64,000 nt of DNA, taken from Pocillopora verrucosa (Eukaryota; Cnidaria; Anthozoa; Scleractinia; Pocilloporidae). The number at the start of each line of letters is the position of its first letter. The first letter of the stretch is position 1. The stretch spans positions 2,433,301-2,497,300 of the forward strand of contig NC_089312.1 in assembly GCF_036669915.1 (NCBI RefSeq), in the 5' to 3' direction. A model generated the notes under the pieces. That model ran no database searches. It was not told the origin of the DNA and saw only the letters and a program-made list of their open reading frames with translations. Both the position numbers and the translations under genes were made by a program. Shown piece after piece: positions 24,858 through 48,148 of this stretch.

Positions 24858-26384
24858 GATGCGATTTCAAGTTTCCTGTACAAATGACATTTAGAACACA
24901 AACACATCGAATAACGACCAAAAAGACGCATCGCTTTATTGGTGGACCAATGATAATTAAGCGAGTCACGCAACTTAACGTGGCGTGACTTTAGTTAGCA
25001 CTCACTTATCAAGTTCTTTACTTCTGTAAATACGATGACAAGACTCATTTGATTTGACATGCACGGAACGTAAATTTTTTATGGTATCATTTGTCTATCT
25101 ATAGTAAGCGCATGAAGTAGCTTGAATTAAACAGGCAATTTTCGTAAAGTATATTCGAAATTAAAACTCAACACATTCGAAAAGATCCTTGATATGATAA
25201 TTCAGTCGGGAACGAGTTAGCTGAAGCTGTTTCTGTTAGAGTTGAAGGTTTCCCTTTTCCGTTCGAGAAAATGTATGATGAATTTATTTTTTAGCCATGT
25301 TGATTCAGCTATCTATGTCAATCAACATTCGCTAAGTAATTTGTTTAGCGTAGACAATGTTTCACCCGCAAATTACGACGCTAAGTAGAGAGAACGAATG
25401 TACAGAAAATACACTTTTTTAAAATGTTATCTTGTCTCAAGTAGTATTTTCTGGCTAACATAAGAAATTTATTTCAAACATGTGTTTGGCAGACCTAGGT
25501 GAATGAACTACTTTTCACATATGACAGCTGAATAAAGCTGCATTTTAAATAGTAACACTCGCTATATAATATTTAATGAAGTTTATACGATCCAACGATA
25601 CAGAATCTAAAGAACAAAGAATCAAGCATAAGTTATGGGGAATAGGGATAAAGAATGGAACCTGAATTTAGAATTGTTCACGAACAAGGAAAATGGATAT
25701 AATTTGGGGAAGTGGATGATGGAAAATTGCGGAGAATTCAAAGACAGTCGAATATGAATGAAAATAACCGGAAAGAAATGGGGATGGCTAGCGAACCACA
25801 GTAATATTTCTGTTTACGTTTGCTCCTTACTATTTATTTACTGATGTGTGCTTTACCTTAAGCAATGTTTTCTCAGTCTTCAGGGTTAGTGAGCAAAGAT
25901 AATGGCCTCGTTCTGGGTTTCCAGCGTCGCTACCGCCCCTCTTTGCCATAATATTTAGACGAAGAGAATGGTTCCTACAGTTCCGTTACGCGCTAGAAGG
26001 GCAGAAAATACACATCTTTAAGATTATGTTACAACTTCATATCCCGATAGGATTTGATGCGGGCTTCCAAGAATTGCGATGTTATCAAAGTTAGTAAGAA
26101 AGCAACGGAAAAGAAAAAAGATCGATCTCCGAATGATGAATAATGTTGGACATCTGCCACGAATCTAGGGCAAACGGGAAAAATAGGCAGTGTATAAGAC
26201 TGCATATGGCACAATTTTTATAGCATTGACAAGAACTAGAGGTTGTATAATGACGCAACAAGATAGTGTTCCAGGAGATTTGTATTCACATACAAAACAG
26301 AAAAACCACAGCATCCCACCTCTTTGTAAGTACCCTGTTCCACAAGAAAAAGATGATTCAAGAACATATTGACTAATGTAACTG
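24858..26384. other. Intergenic, upstream of WBP1L-like gene
   Basis: It contains the promoter side of the minus-strand WBP1L-like gene. No exon or clear repeat was recognised. Short open frames (26029 minus, 26190 plus) lack family features. Confidence 0.55.
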
Positions 26385-26880
26385 ACCGAAATTGGCTACT
26401 GGTGTCAGAAAATCCAAAATTGGCCATAACTGTCCCACATCCAAAATCGGCCACTTGCGTCTGCAAACAAAATCACGCACAAGTGTTTAAAAATCGGCAA
26501 TTAGTGTCCAACATCCAAAATCGCTCACTAGTGTCCAAAATCAAAAATCGGCCATTAAGAACCAAAATCCAAAACCAGTTACTAGTGTCCGAAAATGTCA
26601 CTAATGTCCAAAAATCAAAATTCGGCCACAAGTGTCCAAAATCCATAATCAGCCACTCGTCTCCAGAATCCAAAATCAGCTACTAGTGTCCAAAATCCAA
26701 GACCGGCCACTAAATTAATGTCCAAAAACAAAATCGGCCACTAGTCTCCAATATAAAAAATCGGCCACTACTATCCAAAATCCAACATCAGCCACTATTA
26801 TCCAAAATCCAAGATCAGCCACAAGGGTCCAAAATATAAAATAGGCCACTAGCGTCCAAAATCGAAACTTAGCCACGAGT
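26385..26880. repeat. Minisatellite, about 25-30 bp unit
   Basis: Imperfect tandem repeats of a unit like GTCCAAAATCCAAAATCGG followed by CCACTA, roughly 17-18 units of variable length. Variation includes GGCC/AGCC and one or two CAAAAT blocks per unit. Both strands stay open in places, which makes spurious repetitive open frames. It ends near a purine-rich segment at 26890-26960. Confidence 0.9.
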
Positions 26881-28132
26881 ACAAGGTAGAAGGAAAACCC
26901 CGAGACAAAACAAGACCTAAACAGAAAAAGGAAGGAAAGAAAAGGGAAGAGAGAAATTATCAAGCAAACACTAACTCTCATTTTAATCTGCAGTTGACAC
27001 ATATCTTACAATTGTTGAATCAAAAGCTGACATAACAGAACTTTCGTACCAATTTTTTGGTAAAAATAATAAATGAACGAAAAAAGTTATCTATTTTGAT
27101 TTTCCTCAAGTGATACGCACGTGAATCACCATTTTATTCCAATTTCATTTTACAGAGGTCAGACTTTCAAACAGTTTGCACCGTCGCACAAAACACATTT
27201 CACTCTATTTCCCCGACCTTTAAACAGTGTATAGTAAAAATGTAAAGTAAAACTCTTTTAATGAACAAATAACCTTTCTATATCATCTCGATACATCATT
27301 AAAGATAAGCTAACTACAGAAACTGCAGGTATCCAACGTAATACCAGAAATCATCAACCCACGAGAAGAGGTTTGCCGAGCGTTTGACACTATTTTATAC
27401 TCCATACTTCATAATTCCGCGGACTTGCTCGCAGGTTACCCACAGTTTAACCATGATTTAGTACTCGCGTTTACTCGCGCTTCTGGTCTTCTACACGTTT
27501 CTACGACTTTGAGTTCGTGTTGGCTTCGTGTCATATTTCTGTCTCTTGTACGATTGGCTGCTGAGACATGTTTAGCTTTGGTTGTATTACACTTAATAGA
27601 GCGCTCTATGTTAATTCTTTCAGACTCTGCGTTTAACGGAGGAGCAGAAATCCTTCGTATCCTCAGTTGTCACATGGAAAAATTAGTAATTCCCACGACT
27701 ACTTTATCAATTGCTGAGAAGGAGCTTCCTCGCCATCTGGGAAGGTTCATCAATACTCCAGTCCTATGACAGCAATGACAGCAATGACCGCAAAATTTGG
27801 CCCGAACGCCTGGTTTGGCCAAGTTAAATCATTACTGTTTGGTTGTATTTGTATTAGACAATCAGTTATCAGCACTCCTGCACAGTATACTAACTGCTGA
27901 CAAACGAATATATATAGAGGCCCACATAAATGACATCTTCGTCTCCTTGGTTAGCATCAATCGATTCGCTTAATAACCTGTGACTGTCTGCTAAAACCTG
28001 AGAGGGCTGAGAGGTCTGAGAGGTATATAATATTTTAATTAAACCGAACGATGCCACCGTTCTTACAATAACAAGGGTTGTAAATTCATAGTTGATGTTT
28101 AGATGCAACACAAAAGAAAGATTCTCCTCCTG
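26881..28132. other. Intergenic, downstream of eRF1
   Basis: Probably includes the eRF1 3' UTR. A 114-codon open frame at 27425-27769 has no ATG at its start and no recognisable motif, so I do not call it. No other structure was seen. Confidence 0.5.
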
Positions 28133-39600
<11,468 letters not shown>

Positions 39601-39639
39601 TCATGGGAGTTGTAGACTGCAGGCTGTAGTGCAGGAACA

Positions 39640-39770
39640 AGCGCAATCTCGAGCCCAGGGTCGTTTTGGCTCCTTTTTAGCAGTATGGTCGCCAAATAAA
39701 AAAAGTTGGCGACAATACCACTGGAAAGGAGCCAAAATGACCTGAGCTCGGGATTGGAACAGGCACGGAA
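39640..39770. mobile_element. Foldback (hairpin) MITE
   Basis: Arms of about 45-50 bp face each other across a short A-rich centre near 39700. The left arm includes TTTTGGCTCCTTTTTAGCAG and TATGGTCGCCAA. The right arm includes TTGGCGACAATACCA and GGAAAGGAGCCAAAATGACC. Similarity fades outward, so the ends are uncertain. An open minus-strand frame over it is a by-product. Confidence 0.65.
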
Positions 39771-40792
39771 GCGAAGGATATCCTGAAGGCCAGGCACGCC
39801 TAGGCACTCCTTACATTGGTGCACTTCCCTTTTAACGCCACATCAGACAGCCCCTCTGCCAAGGTAAGAACACCATTATTCACAAGCCTGTCCGCATCAT
39901 CAACTGGAAAGACAAGTCACAATCATGCTGTGCGGACTGCGGAGTAGTGATCATGCAAACCAGACAACGTTCCTTGCTTGATTGGGGAATAGGTGACAAG
40001 ATAGAATCACTGACTCTTAATTTAGCTTCAGAACGTTCGCATTATGTGAAGATAATTATTTAGCAGCGCGCCAAAGCAAGATAAGGGTTAATCTCGTACC
40101 CAGATCCTACCGTGTAATTGTAACTTGCAACCACTTCGCAGTGATAGGTCTGGGTATGAGACGAGATAAGTGTTTTAAAACTCAGACCCATGAGCGGAAT
40201 ACTTCACTTTCAAAGTGTTGTCATCACGACAAAGCGCAAACAAGAGGTGTCAGTTTTAATAAGGCGGAGAAACTTCGGTGATATTAGCCTCCAGCAGTTT
40301 ATCTTCTCTTGGTCGCCGCCTCGCGCTTGACTCGCACTTCGCGCCGCCTCGCGCTTGAATCGCACTTCGCGTCGCTTCGCGCTTGCCTCCGTTCAACTGA
40401 AAACGAAAAAAAATAATGCCTGTCAGGAGCCCATTACTTGGGCTCCTGGCCTGTTTCGCAGGCATATCTAGTATTAAATGATATTCGCTATCACGGTCTA
40501 TTAATCATTGTTCGGCTAGGCGTTGAAATTGAAAAAAAAAATCATAGCCTCTTTTTAACATATCTCAGTACTAATAACTAGATTATTGTTGAAATCTACT
40601 ATAACAGTTTCAGTTGCTCTGCCAGAAAAGGAGCGAGTCTTTGGGGATTGTGAATTGAATATGAAATTTATGCAGATTAAAACATGACCACGAGTCAATC
40701 ATTCTAGAGACGACTTGAAGCAAACACTGAAAGACAATGTCTGTCTTTCTAGGAAACTGACAAAGAAGCTGCGATTTCATCCTACATAATCA

Positions 40793-40892
40793 CAGAAGGG
40801 GGGTGGGGTGATGTTCAAAGGCATATGAGCTGCTCAATTCCTATCTGAGGCAAAAGTAGTCGCAAAGGAACAATCCGTTTTGTTTCCTGCAG
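40793..40892 (+). promoter_or_regulatory. Promoter and non-coding first exon, copy 1 (TATA damaged)
   Basis: GAAGGGGGGTGGGGTGATGT precedes CATATGAGCTGC, where units 2-4 read CATATAAGCTGC. A donor CCTGCAG|GTAATATG ends the inferred first exon at 40892. The matching acceptor is TTTTCCCAG at 42953, just before the start codon at 42972. Inference from conservation of all parts in four units; no transcript evidence. Confidence 0.45.
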
Positions 40893-41885
40893 GTAATATG
40901 CCTCTGCAGCTGTTAACAATTCGCTATATGAGATAAATGAGAAAAGATAGCTTGTGTTCAAGGTTTCCCCCTATGTCCCCACCCCCACCCCCACATTCAG
41001 ACATAGACACACCTTTATATATAATTGATTGTAAGAAGAGTCAATGCCCACTACAAACTTTACCATAGACGATCTACGTTGGCAGAGTTAACGTGCGTCC
41101 CTTGGATTCATTATAAAAGCTAATACGGTAAGTAGTGTTAGATAAAATATAAGCGAAACGATTTCAAGTTGGTTAGAAGTTAATATAAGCGGCCTGACAA
41201 GCTCAGAGGGATAATTAATGCTATTTGGAGGCGATGGCCCGTGGAAATTTCAGAGAGAATTTTGCTTTGAGTCGACGATGAATCTTCATTTCTTTCCCTA
41301 CGAGGTGTCTCGTAGATCAAGCCATTCTACTAGGAGTCCTCGGAGGTTTCACCATATGGCTATGGATCTTGATCATGACTAATAAATATTAAAAACAAAA
41401 TTAAGAACAGAGAAAAAGTATGAATAATCAAGAAATCCGAATAATCGACGCGCAGATTTTCGAGGTTCGACTGCGGTATTTAGGTAGTTTAAAGTACTGT
41501 ATAGAACATTGAAACACATCGTACTTTGAAAAACACAGGGTCGTTCAGTTCTTGTACGCCGATTATTATATATGGTTTGATGAAACTAAGTCTATATTAT
41601 AGCTGGAGAACATGATCATAGCATCTTTAATTCAACTGGGGAAGGATGTGAATTTCAAAACAAGCTACACGAGGCCTCTTTCACTTCCGCAATCAGCTAC
41701 AGTCTCTCACCATTCGGCTTCATTTGAGTAATTGAAACTTGTGCTCTGCGTGGGCTGTCATAAGAGTTCAGTTTTACAAAGTATTATTGCGGGTGTAGCA
41801 TGAAATTTCATTTCTTTGGGCTCATTTCGCAATGCGAACACTGTACTCAGCTCTTTGAAAATGTTGTGCTTTTTGTGTTGTAGTG

Positions 41886-42147
41886 ATATTATTTCGATTA
41901 TCCGGACTCAGAGAATTATCCAGAGAATTGGGGGTCCGGATAATCAAGAATATGAACATTGATGAGGAACAAAAATGTTTTTAATTAGTTACGACGCGTG
42001 GGAGCGCTGCTTTTGCTTTTTGAAAGCGTAGTTTTGAAAAGAATATGGCTACGGATCGTGATCATGACTAATAAATATTCATGACAAAATTGGGACCAGA
42101 GAAAAAAAGTCTGAATAATCGAGGTCCAGATAATCGAGGTTCGATTG
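41886..42147. mobile_element. Tigger/pogo-type MITE in unit 1 intron
   Basis: Ends read TCGATTATCCGGACTC at the left and GAGGTCCAGATAATCGAGG at the right, typical pogo/Tigger terminal sequence. A related right end lies at about 41425-41478 (AATAATCGACGCGCAG, then GAGGTTCGACTG). It is absent from units 2-4 and disrupts the region matching the short open frame at 48410 in unit 2. Confidence 0.55.
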
Positions 42148-42398
42148 TTTTCTAGCCAGAGAACATGATCATAGCATCTTTAATTCAACTGAGGAAGGAT
42201 GTCACGATACCGTGAATTTCAAAAGTAGCTACACGAGGCCTCTTTCACTTCCGCAATCAGCTACAGTCTTTTACCATTCGGCCTCATTTGATTAATCTAT
42301 ACTTGTGCTCTGCGTGGACTGTTATCAGAGTTCAGTTTTAGAAGTAATATTTCGGGTGCAGCATGGAATTTCATTTCTTTGAGCCAAAGCATCACACT

Positions 42399-42884
42399 TG
42401 AACACGGTTAACTCGAATCCCCGCTAGCGCTATCTCAAATAAGATCCGATTTCCTCAGGCATTTACCCCATTTTTTCAGTCATTTCACTCCGTTAAGTCG
42501 GACTCTCCATTAACTCAGACTAAATTTAATTTTCCCAGGCTCAAATTTGCTCTAATATCTCGAACTTTAGAGTGTCAGAACATAGCTCATTGATACGTCC
42601 CAATCAATTCACGATTGATACAAACGTGATAACATTAGTGAAAACGTAATTTAGCTAAACTTCCCAAACTAAACGTTCTCATCAAAAAGCTCTTTTAAAA
42701 CAAACTACATGTCCGGAAATTACTGTTGTTTCTGCGAGAATGTTAAAAACATGATTCCCTATTAATCATTAAAAGGATAACTGATTTTAAGAAGAAGCTA
42801 ACTGCAGCCTCTCCCCCCCCCCCCTTTATAACTTGAATCATTTTTTTGTTTCTCTTGGGAGTTCGAGTTAGCGGGCTTCCACTG
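42399..42884. mobile_element. pogo-type MITE, unit 1 copy (left end truncated)
   Basis: The right end GTTAGCGGGCTTCCACTG is followed by TA. The left end lacks the outer CAGTAGAGCCCCGTTAAC seen in unit 3. It lies within the inferred 5' UTR intron, 88 bp before the start codon of copy 1. Confidence 0.65.
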
Positions 42885-42971
42885 TATTCGTTTTCGCACT
42901 GCAAATGTATGAATCGATATTCAATCTTAAAATGTCCTGATTACTTTTCCCAGGTTCTATAGCTTTGAACG

Positions 42972-44309
42972 ATGTTAGCTCTTACGTTTATGCTATTGCT
43001 TGTGGTTGAGTTGGGATGGGCCACCCAGTGTAACAAGTGGTCTGGACCCGCTGGAACTGTTGAATGCGTTCTATTACCTGGGTACAATAACGAATACCAG
43101 TGGGGGACGTGCTTGACGGATGCATACATCAAGCAAAAGAGCAAACAAAAACACCAGTGTGCAGACCAAACTAGAATTTATTGCTGGTACCAGTGTATGA
43201 TTGAAGTGCACAACAAGGAATATGGATCAGTGACTGATGATTGTTCCTGTAATCCTAGCAATCCAACCTCATATCCAAACACTCTCACACCTACCACATT
43301 ACTGCCTCCAGAGTGCTATAGTCCATCAGGGGATTCATGTGATTGGTATCGCAACTGCCTGGAGAGGAAGTATCCCTGTGAAGCTACAAGTAATGGATAT
43401 GCAATCAAATACGCTGAACATTTTTGCAAGCTGTATGACCAAAACTTTGCAAAGTTCAGTCAAATCGGGAAAAACTGGGTTGATGGAGTTCGTAAATGCC
43501 TCCAAGTCTCACTGGTGCCACTATTGAGGCCATGGGTCGATCCAACCTGTAAGGAGATACGAGAAAGAGCGTTTGCCTCCCATACACCATGTTACCTGAT
43601 TCCAGGAAGTGGTGCGCCGTCCGTCTGTGATCTTGACTGCTCCGATTACCTCCAGATATTTTGGACCATTAAGGGTTCCTTTGTCAAAGTCGACACACTC
43701 TGGGAATCTCTCAAGGGAATGTGGAACATAGGAGAGAAATGTGGATTGTCTGCTAACATCAAAAAGTGCTACAGAGAGCTGAAAGATGGCCCAGTCAGAG
43801 TTATCAAGATGAAGATTAAAAAGTTTTTGCTTCGATCGAGGCACTCAACTGATAATCTTCCGGAGCCTGATGCTCAAAGTCGATTCGCAGACGGTGTTGG
43901 CTCAGCCATTGCGAGTGCCTTGAAGTGGAACTCAGATGTAATGGACTGGCTCGCCTATACTGGGAGAGTTGAAGATACAGAAAACCTGGAAATTGTCCTC
44001 TTATTAGCTGATAAGAAAGCCCTGGGTATCGGCATTACATCCACTCCATCCGTCAACTTCAACCAGACCATCCAAGAGTTTGCTTTGGCTGTAAAACAGG
44101 GAGCGCTACCTTTGAAAGTAGATGGACACAATGTTTGGGTGAAGAGCTTAGCCTCGTGTTCTGATAAAGCCTGCACCAGCACCCAGACACTGGCAGTGTC
44201 AGACAAGCCTCCAAACTGGAATGGTGCTGCTGAGATCTCAGGTGGTAAATTTGTCTTGTGTGCAACCATCGCTGTGTTGGTCATGATGATGGACAAACTG
44301 CTTTACTAA
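42972..44309 (+). CDS. Stanniocalcin-like Cys-rich GPI-anchored protein, copy 1
   Basis: Single coding exon, 445 residues. Residues 1-18 are a signal peptide (MLALTFMLLLVVELGWAT). A cysteine-rich region follows (about 20-110), with paired motifs such as CWYQC and CSC. Residues about 115-215 hold CDWYRNCLERKYPC, FCKLYDQNFAKFSQIGKNWV and RKCLQVSLVPLLRPW. The spacing recalls stanniocalcin (AKF, GK, V, KC, later ECY/PCY). A basic RSRH lies near 287. A second domain contains LEIVLLLADKKALGIGIT and an NQT glycosylation site. The C-terminus is GGKFVLCATIAVLVMMMDKL, a hydrophobic tail without a cytoplasmic extension, fitting GPI attachment near SGG. The likely location is outside the cell, membrane-bound. 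Acceptor TTTTCCCAG lies 19 bp before ATG. AATAAA at about 45200 is a candidate poly(A) signal. Function unknown; the stanniocalcin link is structural inference from memory. Confidence 0.85.
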   Translation: MLALTFMLLLVVELGWATQCNKWSGPAGTVECVLLPGYNNEYQWGTCLTDAYIKQKSKQKHQCADQTRIYCWYQCMIEVHNKEYGSVTDDCSCNPSNPTSYPNTLTPTTLLPPECYSPSGDSCDWYRNCLERKYPCEATSNGYAIKYAEHFCKLYDQNFAKFSQIGKNWVDGVRKCLQVSLVPLLRPWVDPTCKEIRERAFASHTPCYLIPGSGAPSVCDLDCSDYLQIFWTIKGSFVKVDTLWESLKGMWNIGEKCGLSANIKKCYRELKDGPVRVIKMKIKKFLLRSRHSTDNLPEPDAQSRFADGVGSAIASALKWNSDVMDWLAYTGRVEDTENLEIVLLLADKKALGIGITSTPSVNFNQTIQEFALAVKQGALPLKVDGHNVWVKSLASCSDKACTSTQTLAVSDKPPNWNGAAEISGGKFVLCATIAVLVMMMDKLLY

Positions 44310-45598
44310 AAAGATACTCGCATTTGTCAAGAAGGTAGATTTAGATTTTCTGTTTATTGAGCTGCATAGATTTATCATGCGCAACAGTTGATTTAATGGT
44401 CTGTCTCACCCTGGGTTTTGTGCTCGATGCCTTCGAGCTGAAACTTTTCGAGTCCCTACCTGCTGCAAAAAGCTTCACTAAAACGTAGACCTCGCTAGTT
44501 TTACTCTTGCAATGCTTGCGACAATCATGGCGATTTTTTAGCTTTAGCATGTTAGGCGTGGTCATGGTACTGGACCCTTCAGACAACATTCCCGCACCAT
44601 CATTGAATCAAAAACCAGGACCTGAATCACGAATCAATTCTGGACCACAAAATAGCTGCTGTTTTTCAAAGCTTACGAAAAAGAGCATTTCAAATATTGT
44701 GGTAAACCACCGAGTTGCATTGTTTTGTAGGTTTCAATCAGTCTGTCGGTGTTATTTTTACCATAAACAGGCTTCAGTGTGTAACAGGCCCTTAAATTAA
44801 CTGTGATTTATCCGAAGCCGTAGGATATGGAGGATAAAATAGCCAAGTAAATAATCTCATTTAATTTCATTGCATGGTAGTTAAACTAATAGTACGCGTT
44901 GCTGAAGGAAGAGTAGAATCTATTTGCCCAGTAGATGTGAGACGTTTCATGAGAGGTTACTCACAAGTTACGATAGCTTATGTCTGATTATTAGATGAAA
45001 TCATTGTGTCTTACAGTATAGTGTCTCTCTCCATTGGAAGGATAAATAGAGATGGCACTTCTTTGAAGTGATATAATCTACTTATACCTGATTACACGCA
45101 TATAGTCGGTATTTTCCGTCTAAGTTGCTTTTTTAGATCTTTTGTCTCAGTTTAGAACTATGGCTGTAAAGATCATGCTTTTTCGAATATTCTTATTCAA
45201 ATAAATTAAAAAAAGCTATTATATAAGCGTCTTAGACTGTTATAACCATTGTTAGCCATTAAAAGCATTTAAGCATTATGAAATTGTTAATGAGTTGTTC
45301 CTTGCGCACTACTCGTTGTCAAGATCGGCCCCCACCCTCCTCCCCCTCTACATCGCCCCGGATGTTAGCCAATATCATTTTTCGACGTTTTCGATCTTCT
45401 ACGGGTTAGACAGGCTCGTCATTGACTGGTTTTGACTTATTTTTTTATTTGTTGCGCCGGGTTGTTTCCTTTTTCGTCATTTTGGTGTATTTACTTGACT
45501 TGTTTTTCTCGTTAGCTGTCTTTAGTGTTAGCAGACGCCCCTGACGAAGTACTAAGGCTCGACACGTCAAAGAAACTCTTTGAAACCAAACGATCTTG

Positions 45599-46949
45599 AA
45601 GTACCCCCCTCCCCTCCCCCTCCCTTTCCCCCCCCCTGCGAACGTAGAAGAACCACAGTTTGTTTAGAGCAACTTACCCTCTTTAGTTTTCTACAAAGAC
45701 AGGTTATTTTTGATTGGCCGGCCCCAATTGTTACAAGCTTAATTCAAGCAGTTTATAGTCTTCCTTACACAATCGCCTATGGATGTCATTTCAGTGATGC
45801 GTACGGGTTTCATTTCAAGTCTGTCTTGATAAGAGTTATCTAAGATTACGATCGATCACACGGCATCTCCCAATTGTTATGCGTCAACATCTGTCTACAC
45901 GCATGACATTATAGTGCCAAAATGAAGTTGATGTAATGATGTAATGATGATGTAAACAGTCAAAGCGTTTAAAGTCAGTATATATATGCACTGACTGATG
46001 ACAGGCGATTCTATTTTAAACACAATATTACATTGGATGGTTTTGTTAAGTATTTATCAGACTAAAATGTCGATCTTGACCTTGGATTAGTAACCGATCA
46101 AATCCCCCGAGAGTATAGATATCGTGCGTAAGGACATGTGGGAAGGAAATAAAGAGGAGGGAAATGTTTTTTTTTTCAGTCTATGAATCAATTCTGCCCT
46201 CCTTGGGCAAGAGTTTACATTCTATTGCCCAGCTTTAAAAGAAAGAGAGAAAAAAAACCAGCGTTTTCATTTATCCTTTAGTCTTGAGGAAAACAAAACT
46301 GGTTTATAAAATTCAATTTACAGGTATCATACGAATAGCTCTTTTTACGAGGTACTGAACCCTAAATCAAAGCAAAAAGTTACAGAACTGAATTTAACAC
46401 ACTACTATATGTTTATCATTGGTTACAAACTTCTTCATATTTGCTTTCGGCTGGTGGTTACAGTTACGCGGTAGGATCTGGGTACGAGATTAATAATTTG
46501 GTACCTGAGGGACCAGTCAATATTATTCACCGGGGGAGGGGGAGGGGGAGGGGGAGGGGGAGGAGAGGATGTTTGGGGAGGATCACGTGGTTTTTAAGGA
46601 GTCAGTCGTCGTTCACACAGTGTAACTGCCACTGAAGACTAATACTAACTAATCCTAGCGCAATTTTTAACGCGGAACGAAACGACACGGTACGGTTAAA
46701 ACTGCAAATAAAACAGCGAACGAAAACTATTACAATATAAACTAGACTAAATACACAAGGAAAGCTACAACGAAAACAACGAAGAAAACTACATGATACA
46801 AAACTTACATTTGTTGCGATGTTATAGATCCTGCCTAATGGCGAACAAACTGCACGATGCGAAAAGAACAAATATACGAAACTACACTCGACGAAACTAC
46901 ACTGCAAAAACTGCACCAAACTACGATGAACAATACGGTTGAATACATG
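45599..46949. other. Segment unique to array unit 1
   Basis: After the shared CCAAACGATCTTG, unit 1 continues for 1,351 bp. Unit 2 jumps straight to CTACGTTACGC (matching 46950). The segment begins with a C-rich run (AAGTACCCCCCTCCCCTCCC) also present at the start of the unit 3 version, so it is more likely ancestral and deleted in unit 2 than inserted in unit 1. It has no gene. The open frames at 45580 and 46602 are unconvincing. Confidence 0.65.
46532..46565 (+). repeat. (GGGGGA)n tract, G-quadruplex candidate
   Basis: Five successive runs of five G separated by single A residues. The spacing satisfies the usual four-tract quadruplex rule. Present only in unit 1. Confidence 0.85.
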
Positions 46950-48049
46950 CTACGTTACGCAACGTTACGCAATGACACAAAGAAAGCGCACACAAAATTT
47001 TAATACAATTAGCACTCTTGCACAAGAACAATAAACAAACGAAAAAGAATGTGAGGCGTTGCGATCTACACACGGTATAAACGGGGAAGGGGGGGAGGGC
47101 TATAGAAAATTGTCTGCTAATGATGGGGGATCACTAGAACATACCCCCCGGGCGATGAGTAATGACTGGTCTCTAATTAAGAGGTGAACGATACCAATCG
47201 CTCTCGTTTCACATAAAACGACCTGTATTACCATTCTTGCTGTTTTAAGCCAGTAGAATACTTCATGAGCGAAATACTTCACTTTCAAGGTGTGGTCTTC
47301 ACGACAAAGCACGTGCATAAAAAGTCAGTTTTAATAAGGCGAAGAAACTTCTATGATATTAGCCTGCAGCAGTTTATCTTCTCTTGCCTGTGGGCAGCTC
47401 CTAATTATTAGTGCTTGGCACCAGCTATTCTTCGCCTGCGGGAAAGTATGACGACTTGAGCCACACGAGCCGGTCAGAGGTCTGCATATTAGTGCCAGAG
47501 GCTCGGTAAACCTCTTCTCGACGCAACTCGAACTTCTCCGCAGGAGGCAAAACATACGTCCTGAAGCCCTAATAATGAGGGCCTCTTCGCGGGCATATCT
47601 GTGCGCTCTAACTCTGGCGCGTGACTCGTACCTCGCGCCGCCTCGCACTTGACTCGCACTTCGCGTCGCCTCGTGTTTGCCTTCGTTCGACCGAAAAACG
47701 CTAAAAAATTATGCCTGGTTTGCAGGCATATCTTGTATTAAATGATATTCGCCATCGTCTGCTATCAATCATTGTAAGGCAAGGCGTTGAAATTAAAGAA
47801 TAATTGCCTTTTTTAAAAATATCTCAGTACTAATGACTAGATTATTGTTGAAATTAACCATAACAGATTCAGATACTCGATCAAGAAAGAGCGACTCTTT
47901 GGGGATTGTAAATTGAATAAGAGATTTATGCGTCTTAAAACATGATCACGAGCCAATCTTTCCTGAGAGACTTAAAGCAAACACCCAAAGACAAAACGTC
48001 CTTCTGGGAAACTGACAAGGAAGCTACACTCTCACCATTCAAAATCACA

Positions 48050-48148
48050 GAAGGGGGGTGGGGTGGCGTTCAAGGGCATATAAGCTGCTTAATTCCTACG
48101 TAAAGCAAAAGCAATCGCAAAGGAACAATCCGTTTTTGTTTCCTGCAG
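48050..48148 (+). promoter_or_regulatory. Promoter and non-coding first exon, copy 2
   Basis: GAAGGGGGGTGGGGTGGCGT is followed by GGGCATATAAGCTGC (TATAAG at 48079-48084). About 65 bp later CCTGCAG|GTAATATG is a strong donor at 48148/48149. The acceptor TTTCTCAAG ends at 50149, giving a 2.0-kb 5' UTR intron before the ATG at 50165. In the intron, a second TATA-like CTATATAAAACATTG lies at about 48659 and could be an alternative core promoter. Confidence 0.5.

Larger units (their letters stand above)
40188..47264 (+). repeat. Tandem array unit 1 (about 7.1 kb)
   Basis: The unit starts near CATGAGCGGAATACTTCACT; the matching CATGAGCGAAATACTTCACT starts unit 2 at about 47265. Order: G-rich/TATA-like promoter, non-coding exon, 5' UTR intron with MITE, coding exon, then a conserved 3' segment. 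It carries 1,351 bp (45599-46949) absent from unit 2, and a local duplication with a second transposon near 41360-42160. Confidence 0.85.

Noticed and set aside
26385..26880. Possible CRISPR-like array
   Set aside because: Units are contiguous and variable with no unique spacers, and the genome is eukaryotic.
26369..27002. Repetitive open frames on both strands
   Set aside because: Produced by the minisatellite; the repeat period is not tied to codon structure.
27425..27769. 114-codon plus-strand open frame
   Set aside because: No ATG at the start, no recognisable motif, no splice partners found.
43955..44296. Antisense open frames inside the array coding exons (also 58255-58596)
   Set aside because: Complement of the conserved second domain; conservation is explained by the sense gene.
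44507..44800. 95-97 codon open frame downstream of copies 1, 2 and 3 (also 51756 and 58817)
   Set aside because: In unit 1 an extra T after GCGATTTTTT shifts the start region, so the frame is not conserved; better explained as 3' UTR copied with the array.
47331..47648. Minus-strand 105-codon open frame (also near 53308 and 59832)
   Set aside because: Low-complexity CG-rich CTCGCACTTGACTCGCACTT repeats keep it open; its length differs between units because of unit deletions.
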